From Clostridium ganghwense (lineage in GTDB: Bacteria; Bacillota; Clostridia; Clostridiales; Clostridiaceae), in assembly GCF_026735165.1 (NCBI RefSeq), contig NZ_JAPQES010000003.1, positions 62,001-126,000 of the forward strand: DNA of 64,000 nucleotides, read 5' to 3'. Below, one piece after another: positions 18,668 to 27,290 of this stretch. The notes beneath the pieces were generated by a model. The model worked only from the letters and a program-made list of their open reading frames with translations, was not told where the DNA came from and made no database searches. Both the position numbers and the translations under genes were made by a program. Position 1 is the first letter of the stretch, and each line of letters starts with the position of its first letter.

Positions 18668-18690
18668 TGTGCACAAAAGGAGAATGTTAA

Positions 18691-19065
18691 ATGAAAATTA
18701 TAATTTCTAACTCCTCTGGAGAACCAATTTATGAACAAATCAAAAATAGTATTAAATCCCAAATCATAAAGGGTACACTTGCAGAAGGAGATGCTCTTCC
18801 TTCTATAAGAAGTCTAGCAAAAGAACTTCAGATAAGTGTAATCACCACTAAAAGAGCTTATTCAGAACTTGAATCAGAAGGCTTTATAGAAACTGTAGCT
18901 GGCAAAGGCTCCTTTGTTGCAGCTCAAAATAAAGAGCTTCTTCGTGAACAGAAATTAAAACTCATCGAAGAAAAACTAACTGAAGTTGTTGATGAAAGCA
19001 AAATAATAAATTTAAGTTTCGATGATCTTGTAGAAATGCTAAAAATTCTTTTTGAAGAAAGTTAA
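18691..19065 (+). CDS. GntR family transcriptional regulator, YtrA subfamily
   Basis: This 124-residue protein has an N-terminal GntR winged helix (EPIYEQIKNSIKSQIIKG, LPSIRSLAKELQIS) and only a short C-terminal dimerisation helix, the hallmark of the YtrA group. Such regulators repress the ABC transporter operon they head and are released by cell-wall-active antibiotics or related stress. The strong ribosome site AAAGGAG and the operator just upstream fit autorepression. The ABC ATPase gene begins 20 bases after its stop. Confidence 0.9.
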   Translation: MKIIISNSSGEPIYEQIKNSIKSQIIKGTLAEGDALPSIRSLAKELQISVITTKRAYSELESEGFIETVAGKGSFVAAQNKELLREQKLKLIEEKLTEVVDESKIINLSFDDLVEMLKILFEES

Positions 19066-19085
19066 TTAAGAAGGAAGGGTTTTAT

Positions 19086-19940
19086 ATGGAAAATATTTTA
19101 GAAGTTAAAAATTTAAGAAAAGAATACAATGATTTTACTTTAAATAACATAAGCTTTAGTTTAGAAAAAGGCTTTATTATGGGCTTTATTGGTCCCAATG
19201 GTGCTGGTAAAAGTACTACCATTAAACTAATAATGAATTTAATTCATAAAAATCATGGAGAAATTAAAGTATTTGGCCTTGATAATATTGAACATGAAAA
19301 AGAAATCAAGAATAGAATAGGCTTTGTTTATGATGAAAACTATTATTATGAAGAATTATCACTGGAAAAAATGAAAAAAATCATAGCTCCTTTTTATACT
19401 AAATGGGATGATAAAGTCTTCAATAAATATATGAAACAATTTGACTTAAACCCTAAAAAGAAAATAAAAGAACTTTCAAAAGGTATGAAAATGAAGTTTT
19501 CTCTTGCCATTGCTTTATCTCATAATGCTGAACTGATAATCATGGATGAACCAACTTCGGGTCTTGATCCTGTATTTAGACGTGAAATTTTAGATATACT
19601 TTATTCACTTATTCAAGATGAAAATAAAAGTGTTTTCTTCTCAACACATATTACTACTGATCTTGAAAAGATAGCTGATTATATAACATTCATCAATAAA
19701 GGTAAAATAATCTTTTCAGAACCTAAGGACGATATAATGGAAAGTTACGGAATTGTAAAGGGAGGCCTTGATATTTTAAACAGCAGCACTAAGAAAGAAT
19801 TTATAAGCATTAGAGAAAATTCCTTCGGTTTTGAAGCACTAACTAATAATGTTGAAAGAATAAAAAGACTATTTAAAAATGAAGTTTTGATTGAAAAACC
19901 ATCTCTTGAAGATATTATGGTTTATAGTGTGAGGAGGTAA
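19086..19940 (+). CDS. ABC transporter ATP-binding protein
   Basis: This 284-residue ATPase has Walker A GPNGAGKST (about residue 38), signature LSKGMKMKFSLA, Walker B LIIMDEPTSGLDP and the switch histidine in FFSTHITTDLE. The C-terminal extension is typical of YtrB/BcrA-like exporters. It should pair with the two ABC-2 permeases that follow at 4 and 15 bases. The likely role is peptide-antibiotic or envelope-stress resistance; the substrate is unknown. Confidence 0.92.
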   Translation: MENILEVKNLRKEYNDFTLNNISFSLEKGFIMGFIGPNGAGKSTTIKLIMNLIHKNHGEIKVFGLDNIEHEKEIKNRIGFVYDENYYYEELSLEKMKKIIAPFYTKWDDKVFNKYMKQFDLNPKKKIKELSKGMKMKFSLAIALSHNAELIIMDEPTSGLDPVFRREILDILYSLIQDENKSVFFSTHITTDLEKIADYITFINKGKIIFSEPKDDIMESYGIVKGGLDILNSSTKKEFISIRENSFGFEALTNNVERIKRLFKNEVLIEKPSLEDIMVYSVRR

Positions 19941-19944
19941 TATA

Positions 19945-20598
19945 ATGATAAATCTAATAAAAAAAGATTTAACCATTAGTTTTCATAAAATGACTATATT
20001 AGCTTTTATTGCTTATTTCCTAATAATGGTTACATCCCAAGACTATATACCATCAGATACTGTATATCTAATTATGATAACTACAATGGCTTACTTCCTA
20101 TCAACTATATCCTTTACCTATGACGATAGATTAAAAGGAGAATACATACTTAACTCTCTGCCTATAGATAGAAAAGATATAGTTATATCAAAATATGTAT
20201 CAATATTTTTTTATATCTTAATTGCTATATTATTTAATGGTATTTTAGGAGGTATATTTGCTACTACAGGTATTGTTGGAAATTTAAGTTTTTTAAATCT
20301 AAGCATTATAAAGAAGATACTAGTTACTACTTTTTTAATGTGTTCTTTAAACTTTCCTTTATATTTCAAGTATGGCTACAGAAGAGGAAAGATATTTTCT
20401 ATCATAATTTATTTCACATTTTTCGCCATAGCAAATTTCTTATCTGCTATTGGAGATATAAACTTCTTACAAAAAATCATTGCATTTAAACAGAATAATC
20501 TCCTCTTAGTAGGTAGTATAGTTTTACTAATATCTATATGTATACTAATAACTTCAGCTATAGTTTCCCTTCACATTTATGAAAATAAAGACCTTTAG
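19945..20598 (+). CDS. ABC-2 type permease subunit (first of a pair)
   Basis: This 217-residue protein has six hydrophobic segments and the ABC-2 soluble-loop motif LNSLPIDRKDIVISKYVS near residue 73. The gene starts four bases after the ATPase stop behind GAGGAGG. It is clearly paralogous to the next gene (SLPINKKDIVLSKYLS there), so the transporter is probably a heterodimer. Confidence 0.85.
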   Translation: MINLIKKDLTISFHKMTILAFIAYFLIMVTSQDYIPSDTVYLIMITTMAYFLSTISFTYDDRLKGEYILNSLPIDRKDIVISKYVSIFFYILIAILFNGILGGIFATTGIVGNLSFLNLSIIKKILVTTFLMCSLNFPLYFKYGYRRGKIFSIIIYFTFFAIANFLSAIGDINFLQKIIAFKQNNLLLVGSIVLLISICILITSAIVSLHIYENKDL

Positions 20599-20613
20599 GA
20601 GAGTGATTTTTTA

Positions 20614-21273
20614 ATGTTTAATTTGATACTCAAAGATGTAACAGTTACTAAAAAAACAAATATTATATTGGTTGTATATGCAGTAATTCTTTCTGTAATA
20701 GGACTAAAAATGCCTGAAGCTTCTGGATTTCTTTATATTATGTCAATCTTTATGATTGCCTATATAACTATACTTACTGCAAATAGTTATGATGAAAAAT
20801 ATAAATTTCATATTTCCTTAAACAGTCTTCCTATAAACAAAAAAGATATTGTATTATCTAAATATTTATCATTAGTTGTATATGTTATTTTTTATTCAAT
20901 GGTTGTAATACTCCTTACAAATATCCTTTATAGTTTGGGATTTAAATCCTCTGGTAGAGCTGCAACTATATGGGATCTAATAGTTAGCTTTAATATTTTA
21001 GGAATATTTTATTCAATATATTATCCACTCTACTACAAATTTGAAGGTAGCAAATTAAGAATATTTAGTTTTATTTTATATATACTTGTAATAGTCTCTC
21101 CAGGTTACGTTGTAAAACTTATTAAGACTACAAATGGACAACATATTCTATATCTACTTTCAAAAATAAATAACATAAATACTCTTCATTTGAGTTTCTT
21201 TGTAGTAGTTCTAATTATAATGTTTATTTCTATACAAATATCTACAAAAATTTATTCCAATAAAGAATTTTAA
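20614..21273 (+). CDS. ABC-2 type permease subunit (second of a pair)
   Basis: This 219-residue six-helix protein has SLNSLPINKKDIVLSKYLS near residue 70 and the same fold as the preceding gene, with no other shared long identity. Ribosome site AGGAG. It is the last gene of the GntR-ABC operon. I see no clear terminator before the gltX promoter 15 bases downstream. Confidence 0.85.
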   Translation: MFNLILKDVTVTKKTNIILVVYAVILSVIGLKMPEASGFLYIMSIFMIAYITILTANSYDEKYKFHISLNSLPINKKDIVLSKYLSLVVYVIFYSMVVILLTNILYSLGFKSSGRAATIWDLIVSFNILGIFYSIYYPLYYKFEGSKLRIFSFILYILVIVSPGYVVKLIKTTNGQHILYLLSKINNINTLHLSFFVVVLIIMFISIQISTKIYSNKEF

Positions 21274-21287
21274 TAATTCTCTTATTA

Positions 21288-21316
21288 TTGACATATACTA
21301 CCCTTTAGTATATGAT
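21288..21316 (+). promoter_or_regulatory. gltX promoter with a palindrome in the spacer
   Basis: TTGACA (21288-21293), 17 bases, TATGAT (21311-21316), a near-consensus sigma-A promoter. CATATACTA and its exact reverse complement TAGTATATG (21292-21300 and 21306-21314, spacer CCCTT) fill the region between the boxes, so a repressor site is plausible. Confidence 0.75.
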
Positions 21317-21330
21317 AAAAATATCGTTTA

Positions 21331-21377
21331 AAATATGCCTTTCGTCCCAGAATGAGGATGGGAGGCATTTAAAATAT
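21331..21377 (+). promoter_or_regulatory. Stem-loop in the gltX 5' leader
   Basis: ATGCCT (21335-21340) pairs with AGGCAT (21363-21368), with possible inner pairing CGTCCC/GGATGGG, and AT-rich extensions on both sides. There is no T-run, so it is not a terminator. I do not recognise a riboswitch or T-box. Confidence 0.4.
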
Positions 21378-21396
21378 TTACATAGGAGTGAAAAAC

Positions 21397-22866
21397 ATGG
21401 CAGGAAGAGAAGTTAGAACTAGATTTGCACCTAGCCCAACTGGTTACATGCATATTGGAAACTTGAGAACAGCCCTTTATACTTATCTAATAGCTAAACA
21501 TGAAGGCGGAAAATTCATACTAAGAATAGAAGATACTGACCAACAAAGATATGTAGAAGGCGCTGTTGATGTTATTTACAAAACTTTAGAAATGACCGGA
21601 TTAAAGCACGACGAAGGTCCAGATATAGGTGGTCCTGTAGGTCCTTACATACAAAGTGAAAGAAAAGGATTCTACCTTGATTATGCTAAACAATTAGTAG
21701 AAAAAGGTGAAGCTTATTATGTTTTCAGTGATAAACAAGATGTAGTAGCTGAAATATGTGAAAAAGAACAAAAACCTTATAAATATAATGCAGAATACCA
21801 TACTATTACTAAAGAAGAAATAGAAGAAAAACTAGCTGCTGGAGTTTCTTATGTTATAAGACAAAAGAACCCTACAGAAGGTGAAACTATTTTTGAAGAT
21901 GAAATATATGGAGCAATTAAGGTTGAAAATTCAGAATTAGAAGATATGATTTTAATAAAATCTGATGGACTTCCAACATATAACTTTGCTAATGTTGTAG
22001 ATGATCATTTAATGGGAATTACTCATGTAGTTCGTGGTAATGAGTATTTATCTTCAGCACCAAAGTACAACCGTCTATATGATGCTTTTGGTTGGCCTGT
22101 ACCAACTTATGTACACTGTCCTCCAATAATGAAGGATGCACACCAAAAGCTAAGTAAGAGAAATGGAGATGCTTCTTTTGAAGATTTACTAGCTAAAGGA
22201 TACTTAAAAGAAGCTGTAGTAAACTTCATTGCATTACTTGGATGGAGCCCTGGAACAGATCAAGAAATCTTCTCTTTAGAAGAATTAGTAGAAAAATTTG
22301 ATTATAGACATATAAATAAATCTCCTGCAATCTTTGATGATGTAAAATTAAAATGGATGAATGGAGAATACATTAAAAAACTTCCACTTGAAGATTTCCA
22401 CAATAAAGCTCTTCCTTATTATGAGGAAGTATTCTCTAGGGAAAATATGGGAAAACTTGACTTAATGAAAATAAGTGAACTTCTTCAAACAAGAGTTGAA
22501 CTTTTAAATGAAATACCAGAAAAAATTGATTTCTTTGATGCTTTACCAGAATATGATTCAGCACTATACATTCATAAAAGAATGAAAACTAATCCTGAAA
22601 ACTCACTACCTACTTTAGAAAAAGTTTTACCAACACTTGAAAATTTAGAGGATTGGTCTTTAGATTCAATACATGATACAATATTTAATCTAATATCAGA
22701 AATGGAAGTTAAAAATGGTGTGGTTTTATGGCCTATAAGAACTGCTCTTTCAGGTAAAAAATCTACTCCAGGTGGAGCTTTCGAATTAGCTGAAATTCTA
22801 GGTAAAGAAGAATCTTTAAGAAGAATAAAAGCTGGTATTGAAAAACTAAAAAATGAACAAAACTAA
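21397..22866 (+). CDS. gltX: Glutamyl-tRNA synthetase
   Basis: This 489-residue class I synthetase has a HIGH-type motif in [17 protein letters not shown] and a KMSKS-type motif KLSKRNG near residue 249. It loads tRNA-Glu, and in clostridia often also tRNA-Gln before amidation. I choose the ATG at 21397, which follows AGGAG properly; the in-frame GTG nine bases upstream touches the ribosome site. The gene has its own promoter and leader and ends at a terminator. Confidence 0.95.
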   Translation: MAGREVRTRFAPSPTGYMHIGNLRTALYTYLIAKHEGGKFILRIEDTDQQRYVEGAVDVIYKTLEMTGLKHDEGPDIGGPVGPYIQSERKGFYLDYAKQLVEKGEAYYVFSDKQDVVAEICEKEQKPYKYNAEYHTITKEEIEEKLAAGVSYVIRQKNPTEGETIFEDEIYGAIKVENSELEDMILIKSDGLPTYNFANVVDDHLMGITHVVRGNEYLSSAPKYNRLYDAFGWPVPTYVHCPPIMKDAHQKLSKRNGDASFEDLLAKGYLKEAVVNFIALLGWSPGTDQEIFSLEELVEKFDYRHINKSPAIFDDVKLKWMNGEYIKKLPLEDFHNKALPYYEEVFSRENMGKLDLMKISELLQTRVELLNEIPEKIDFFDALPEYDSALYIHKRMKTNPENSLPTLEKVLPTLENLEDWSLDSIHDTIFNLISEMEVKNGVVLWPIRTALSGKKSTPGGAFELAEILGKEESLRRIKAGIEKLKNEQN

Positions 22867-22876
22867 TTCCTATATA

Positions 22877-22907
22877 AAAAGAGATGGAAAGTAACTCCAT
22901 CTCTTTT
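22877..22907. terminator. Bidirectional terminator between gltX and larB
   Basis: AAAAGAGATGGA pairs with TCCATCTCTTTT (22877-22888 with 22896-22907) with T-runs both ways. The gltX and larB stops flank it on opposite strands. Confidence 0.9.
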
Positions 22908-23654
22908 TTATAGTTTATTTATCATACTAGCCAAATATCCTGCTCCAAAGCCATTATCTATATTAACTACACTAGTACCACTTGAACAGCTATTTAACAT
23001 GGATAAAAGAGCTGAAAGTCCTCCAAAATTAGCTCCATATCCAACACTAGTAGGTACAGCTATTACTGGTTTATCCACAAGTCCTCCTACCACACTAGCA
23101 AGTGCTCCTTCCATTCCAGCCACTGCAATTACAACTTTTGCGCCTCTAATCACATCTAATTTATTAAACAATCTATGTATTCCCGCTACTCCAACATCAC
23201 TAATTCTCTCTACTCTATTTGCAAAAATCTCTGCTGTTACTGCTGCTTCCTCTGCTACAGGTAAATCTGATGTCCCTGCAGTAACTACAGCAATATAAGT
23301 GTCTGTAAGCTCTATCTCTTTTTTCTTTACAGTAATAGTTCTCGCCAACTCATTATATTTAGCATCTTTACATATTTCTCTAACCTGCTCATACATTTCT
23401 TTAGTAGCTCTAGTACCTAAAATATTATTTTCCTTAGTATTCATAAATTCTATGATGCCTTTTACCTGCTCTACTGTTTTCCCTGCACAATAAATAACCT
23501 CTGGATAACCTACCCTAATTTCTCTGTGATTATCAATCATTGCATAACCTAAATCTTTAAAAGGTAAATCACTAAGTTTATTTACACCTTCATCAACTGA
23601 TACATTTCCACTTTTTATTTCTTCCAGTAAATTCTTTATATTCTCTGAATTCAT
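22908..23654 (-). CDS. larB: LarB, pyridinium-3,5-biscarboxylic acid mononucleotide synthase
   Basis: The 248 residues comprise a short N-terminal region and a C-terminal AIR-carboxylase (PurE)-like domain with TAGTSDLPVAEEA and PVIAVPTSVGYGANFGG. LarB carboxylates nicotinic acid adenine dinucleotide and hydrolyses its phosphoanhydride, the first step of the nickel-pincer nucleotide cofactor. It is the last gene of the nik-lar operon; its start overlaps the larE stop by four bases (ATGA). Confidence 0.93.
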   Translation of the reverse strand: MNSENIKNLLEEIKSGNVSVDEGVNKLSDLPFKDLGYAMIDNHREIRVGYPEVIYCAGKTVEQVKGIIEFMNTKENNILGTRATKEMYEQVREICKDAKYNELARTITVKKKEIELTDTYIAVVTAGTSDLPVAEEAAVTAEIFANRVERISDVGVAGIHRLFNKLDVIRGAKVVIAVAGMEGALASVVGGLVDKPVIAVPTSVGYGANFGGLSALLSMLNSCSSGTSVVNIDNGFGAGYLASMINKL

Positions 23655-24466
23655 ATTTTCTTCACCTCTTTTAAGGTTTCATTTAAACTTCCAACTCTAT
23701 ACCCTTCCATATCTAAAGATACATACTTAAATCCAAACTCTTTAAGGTTAGTAGAAATACTATCTAAAAGTCCTTCATTAAATAACTTGTGTCTATCTTC
23801 TCTCTGTACTTCTACTCTTGCTAAATCTTTATGACATCTAACACGAACAGCTTCAAAGCCTATACTCATTAGATACCTTTCTGCTTTTTCAACTCTTTGT
23901 AGTTCTTCTATTTTAATCTCATTGCCATAAGGAATTCTTGAAAGCAAGCAAGCATAAGCTGGTTTTTTCCACGTTTTAAGTCCTAATTCTTTAGATAATT
24001 CTCTTATGTCATTTTTTGTTAAATTGTTTTCTAGTAAGGGACTTTTAATTTTAAGTTCACGTAATGCAATAAGTCCTGGTCTATAATCCTTTGTATCATC
24101 TAAATTAGTACCATCCAAGACATATTTATATCCATTTTTACTTGCAAATTCTTTTATTTTAGTAAAAATAGCTTTTTTGCATAAGTAACATCTATTATCT
24201 GGATTAAATTTAATTTCATCCATTATCACAGGAACCTCTACAAACTCATGCTTTATACCTAATTCAGCCACCAATTCCTTAGCTTCTTCTATTTCCCAAT
24301 TAGGTATATAAGGCGATACTACAGTTACTGCTATAACCTTATCACCTAAAGCCTCTTTTGCCGCCTTTAGTAAAAAGGTACTGTCCACCCCACCTGAGAA
24401 AGCAACAGCTGCACTTTTCAACTCTTTTAAATATTCTAGAAGTTTGTTATATTTATCATTCATCAT
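23651..24466 (-). CDS. larE: LarE, sulfur transferase of nickel-pincer cofactor synthesis
   Basis: This 271-residue PP-loop protein has SGGVDS at residues 24-29. LarE adenylates the pincer precursor and inserts sulfur. Besides the cysteine in YACLLSRIPYG (Cys173) it has Cys93 and Cys96 in NRCYLCKK. That three-cysteine set is the pattern of LarE proteins that carry an iron-sulfur cluster and can act catalytically, unlike the single-cysteine sacrificial type of Lactobacillus. The ribosome site AAAGGAG is ten bases upstream. It lies between larC2 (7-base gap) and larB. Confidence 0.93.
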   Translation of the reverse strand: MMNDKYNKLLEYLKELKSAAVAFSGGVDSTFLLKAAKEALGDKVIAVTVVSPYIPNWEIEEAKELVAELGIKHEFVEVPVIMDEIKFNPDNRCYLCKKAIFTKIKEFASKNGYKYVLDGTNLDDTKDYRPGLIALRELKIKSPLLENNLTKNDIRELSKELGLKTWKKPAYACLLSRIPYGNEIKIEELQRVEKAERYLMSIGFEAVRVRCHKDLARVEVQREDRHKLFNEGLLDSISTNLKEFGFKYVSLDMEGYRVGSLNETLKEVKKI

Positions 24467-24473
24467 TAGCTTT

Positions 24474-24938
24474 CTACTCCTTTATATTTTTTAAAACTTC
24501 CTCATATACATTTTTAATTGGAACATTATTTTTTTCTGCTAATTTTCTACAGTCCTCATACTCTGCTTTCCACTTAATTTTCTTACCTTGATAATATCCA
24601 TTTTTAACCCTTACTTCTCCATAGATTGTACTCACATTAGAAAAATTTCTTTTAAGCTTACTTCTATGAACTTTGTATTCTCTAATTCCCAGTGTTGTAG
24701 TTTCCATAAATATTATTTCTTTTAGATTATCCTTGTTTTCTTCCCCACAAAGAACACTCAGTATTATTCCAAGCCTGTTCTTTTTCATAAAAATTGGTGT
24801 TCTATATACGTCTAAGGCTCCACTATTAAAAAGCTTCTCCATTATATAACCATACACTTCTGGATTCATATCATCTATATTACACTCTAATATATGACAT
24901 TCATCCTCTTCTATTTCTTCATTTATTAATTTTTTACT
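24474..24938 (-). CDS. larC2: LarC C-terminal part (larC2), read by -1 frameshift from larC1
   Basis: The frame runs from the A-run at 24938 without a stop through a conserved LarC segment (HILECNIDDMNPEVYGYIME) to 24474, 154 residues. The first ATG (24869) lies inside this conserved segment and has no ribosome site, so independent initiation there would give a truncated domain. The nearby ATGAAGAAATAG is in another frame. LarC is the CTP-dependent nickel insertase that closes the pincer cofactor, and in Lactobacillus the full protein also comes from a -1 frameshift joining larC1 and larC2. Confidence 0.85.
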   Translation of the reverse strand, partial: SKKLINEEIEEDECHILECNIDDMNPEVYGYIMEKLFNSGALDVYRTPIFMKKNRLGIILSVLCGEENKDNLKEIIFMETTTLGIREYKVHRSKLKRNFSNVSTIYGEVRVKNGYYQGKKIKWKAEYEDCRKLAEKNNVPIKNVYEEVLKNIKE

Positions 24939-25705
24939 TTTTTTTTAGCTAAATAAACTCTCAATACATTAGGTATTTCTGTATCTCTTCCACCTACACC
25001 ATATCCAATTTTCTCTATACTAAACTCTTTTATATCAGTAAATTCATCCACATTAGAAGCCAAAATTGCAGCTCCTGTTGGTGTAGTTGTTTCGAAGGGA
25101 ACAATCCCTGATTTTACTGGAATTCCTTTCAAAATTTCTACTGTTGCTGGTGCTGGAACTGGAATTAGTCCATGAGCACATTTTACAAATCCTCCACCAA
25201 GCTCTACGGAAGATGCCATTACCTTATCAACCTTTAAATAATCTAAACATATAGCTGCTCCAACAATATCTACTATGGAATCTGTAGCTCCTACTTCATG
25301 AAAGTGAACTTCGTACAAAGGCTTTCCGTGAACCTTTGCTTCTGCTTCTGCTACCTTCATAAACATATCTAAACTTAATTTTTTAACATTATCACTTAAA
25401 CTACTAGAGTTTATAATCTCTTCAATATCCTTTAGATTTCTATGTACATGATGATGCTCATGACTATGTGCATGATGATTATTGTTATGATCATGATGGT
25501 GATGATGCTTTAAAATCACATCAACTTTTGTTCCTTCAATCCCTTTTCTGCTGTCTCTTCCTACTCTTATTTCATATTCATCATCTAGATTTAATTTTGA
25601 AAGTTCTTTAATTAGATAATCCTTATCCACTCCTAAATCAACCATAGCACCTAAATTCATATCTCCACTTATTCCTGAAAAACAATCATAATAAAGTATT
25701 TTCAT
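24926..25705 (-). CDS. larC1: LarC N-terminal part (larC1)
   Basis: The 259 residues begin MKILYYDCFSGISGDMNLGAMV, as in all LarC. Near residues 67-90 is a long histidine-rich stretch (HHHHHDHNNNHHAHSHEHH) suited to nickel storage or delivery. The frame stops eight codons after the conserved YLAKKK, just past nine consecutive A. Read alone it gives LarC1; a -1 slip on the A-run gives full LarC. Ribosome site AAGGAGAG. It lies 23 bases after nikO. Confidence 0.93.
   Translation of the reverse strand: MKILYYDCFSGISGDMNLGAMVDLGVDKDYLIKELSKLNLDDEYEIRVGRDSRKGIEGTKVDVILKHHHHHDHNNNHHAHSHEHHHVHRNLKDIEEIINSSSLSDNVKKLSLDMFMKVAEAEAKVHGKPLYEVHFHEVGATDSIVDIVGAAICLDYLKVDKVMASSVELGGGFVKCAHGLIPVPAPATVEILKGIPVKSGIVPFETTTPTGAAILASNVDEFTDIKEFSIEKIGYGVGGRDTEIPNVLRVYLAKKKVKN
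24938..24946 (-). other. Slippery A9 tract, predicted -1 programmed frameshift site in larC
   Basis: On the minus strand the zero frame reads GCT AAA AAA AAA GTA. Moving back one base gives AAA AGT AAA and the larC2 frame, which is open at once. The tract contains A-AAA-AAG, the heptamer type used at dnaX-like bacterial sites. The larC1 stop comes 9-11 bases after the tract. No clear stimulatory hairpin was seen downstream. Confidence 0.8.
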
Positions 25706-25728
25706 AGGTTTCTCTCTCCTTTTTACAT

Positions 25729-26454
25729 TTACTTTATGTTATTTTTAACTAAAAATTCTTCATCTTGTATAACCTTGTTATAATCATCATCTCGTATTAT
25801 TCTATGATCTTCAGAAAATACAATAGCTCTTTTAAAAATCCCCTCTACATATTCAAAATCATGTGTAGAACAGATAAGGGTTTTTCCTGAAGCATTAAGC
25901 TTTTTCATAAGCTCTCTTAGAAATTTTTTCCCCTTAGGATCAATTCCATTCATGGGTTCATCTAAAGTTATAACCTCTGGATTCATGGAAAGTATACATG
26001 CAATAGCTGCTCTCTTTTTTTCTCCTCCACTTAAATTATACGGAGCTTCGTGCTTTATTTTTTCAATATTTAAAAGTTCCAGACAATCGTATACTCTTTT
26101 GTTCACTTCTTCCTCATCAATTCCCATCTGCCTAGGTCCAAAAGCTATTTCTTCATATACTGTAGAGCAAAAAAGCTGAGTATCAGAATTTTGAAATATA
26201 AATCCCATCTTTTTATGAAAAAGCTTTGAAAAAGTATTGTTATTCAGCTTTTTCTCTGTAATTTTCTCACCATCAAAAATGTATTCTCCCTTTTGTGGAA
26301 AAGCTATACCATTTAAAACCTTTAGAAAAGTAGACTTACCACTACCGTTAGGACCAATTAGTGCAATAGCTTCACCTTCATTTATTTCAACGCATATGTC
26401 CTTAAGTGCAATTCTATCTTTATAGCTATAGGTTACATTTTTTACTTCAATCAT
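25729..26454 (-). CDS. nikO: ECF transporter ATPase for nickel (NikO/CbiO-type)
   Basis: This 241-residue ATPase has Walker A GPNGSGKST, a Q-loop FQNSDTQLF, signature LSGGEKKR and Walker B VITLDEPMNGIDP. It matches the CbiO/NikO A-component of energy-coupling-factor transporters. Ribosome site AAGGAG. Position between nikQ (21-base gap) and larC1 assigns nickel rather than cobalt as the likely metal. Confidence 0.9.
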   Translation of the reverse strand: MIEVKNVTYSYKDRIALKDICVEINEGEAIALIGPNGSGKSTFLKVLNGIAFPQKGEYIFDGEKITEKKLNNNTFSKLFHKKMGFIFQNSDTQLFCSTVYEEIAFGPRQMGIDEEEVNKRVYDCLELLNIEKIKHEAPYNLSGGEKKRAAIACILSMNPEVITLDEPMNGIDPKGKKFLRELMKKLNASGKTLICSTHDFEYVEGIFKRAIVFSEDHRIIRDDDYNKVIQDEEFLVKNNIK

Positions 26455-26475
26455 ACTGTCTCCTTCCCCTAAAGT

Positions 26476-27273
26476 TTATATTGTAGTTAATATGAAAATT
26501 ATTATAAAACTTAAATTTATTATGAAGTACAGAACATCATTTTTTCTTATCTTTGAGTTAAGCGGAGCAGTATACTCACCAGTAAACCCTCTGCATTCCA
26601 TAGCAGAAAACATCTCTTCTCCCATTTCCTTTGACTTTAAAAATAAATTACCCATAATTTTAGATATACTCTTATATTTTTTATTATTTTTTCCTACAGA
26701 TCTGAGCTTTAGGGCATATAATAGTTCAACAGAGTATTCTCCTAAAAGCACAATATATTTAATGGTTATTTCCATAACCCATATAAATAAGTCGGGTATA
26801 AATAAGAGCTTTAATGCTTTAGTTACATGATCCCATTTAGTTGTATATGATAAAAGGTTTACAGAAACTATAGTTCCTATTACCTTAATTAAAATGAGTA
26901 TGCTATTCTTTATATTCCCTCCCATTAACGAAGGAATTAACATTATAAGTGTAAATAAAGGAATTACCACACTAATTGTTAGAATATTTCGTCTTTCTTC
27001 ATTATCTAAAGTTAATGCAGTTCCCAAAACACATGTATCTATTAATAAAACATATATATAACTTCTAGATATAGAGATTAAAATAATATTTAAAAGTGTA
27101 AAAAACACCTTTAAAGTTGGATTTACTCTGTATATAAATTTATTACTGTATACTCCTCTTCTTCTAATTTTTGAAAGTACCTTTAAGATAGAAATAATAC
27201 TTTTATCCAAAAACTGCTGATGATCTTTCTCTGGTATATATTCTTCTTTTTTAAAAAGCCAATCTGCTGACAT
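26476..27273 (-). CDS. nikQ: ECF transporter transmembrane (T) component, NikQ/CbiQ-type
   Basis: This 265-residue membrane protein has the CbiQ family core. Cytoplasmic coupling motifs that contact the ATPase are seen as ALKLRSVGKN and AMECRGFTGEY. It links the substrate-binding NikMN to NikO. The start is supported by AGGTGAAGGT. It lies 17 bases after nikMN. Confidence 0.88.
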   Translation of the reverse strand: MSADWLFKKEEYIPEKDHQQFLDKSIISILKVLSKIRRRGVYSNKFIYRVNPTLKVFFTLLNIILISISRSYIYVLLIDTCVLGTALTLDNEERRNILTISVVIPLFTLIMLIPSLMGGNIKNSILILIKVIGTIVSVNLLSYTTKWDHVTKALKLLFIPDLFIWVMEITIKYIVLLGEYSVELLYALKLRSVGKNNKKYKSISKIMGNLFLKSKEMGEEMFSAMECRGFTGEYTAPLNSKIRKNDVLYFIINLSFIIIFILTTI

Positions 27274-27290
27274 ACCTTCACCTGCTTTAT

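Noticed and set aside
18565-18762. 65-codon minus-strand frame over the GntR promoter
   Set aside because: It overlaps the operator, promoter and start of the GntR gene, has no ribosome site and no recognisable sequence.
21331-21377. T-box riboswitch in front of gltX
   Set aside because: The leader is too short, without a specifier loop or a terminator/antiterminator pair.
24474-24869. larC2 as an independent gene starting at the ATG at 24869
   Set aside because: That ATG lies within a conserved LarC segment, lacks a ribosome site, and the same frame is open back to the A9 tract.
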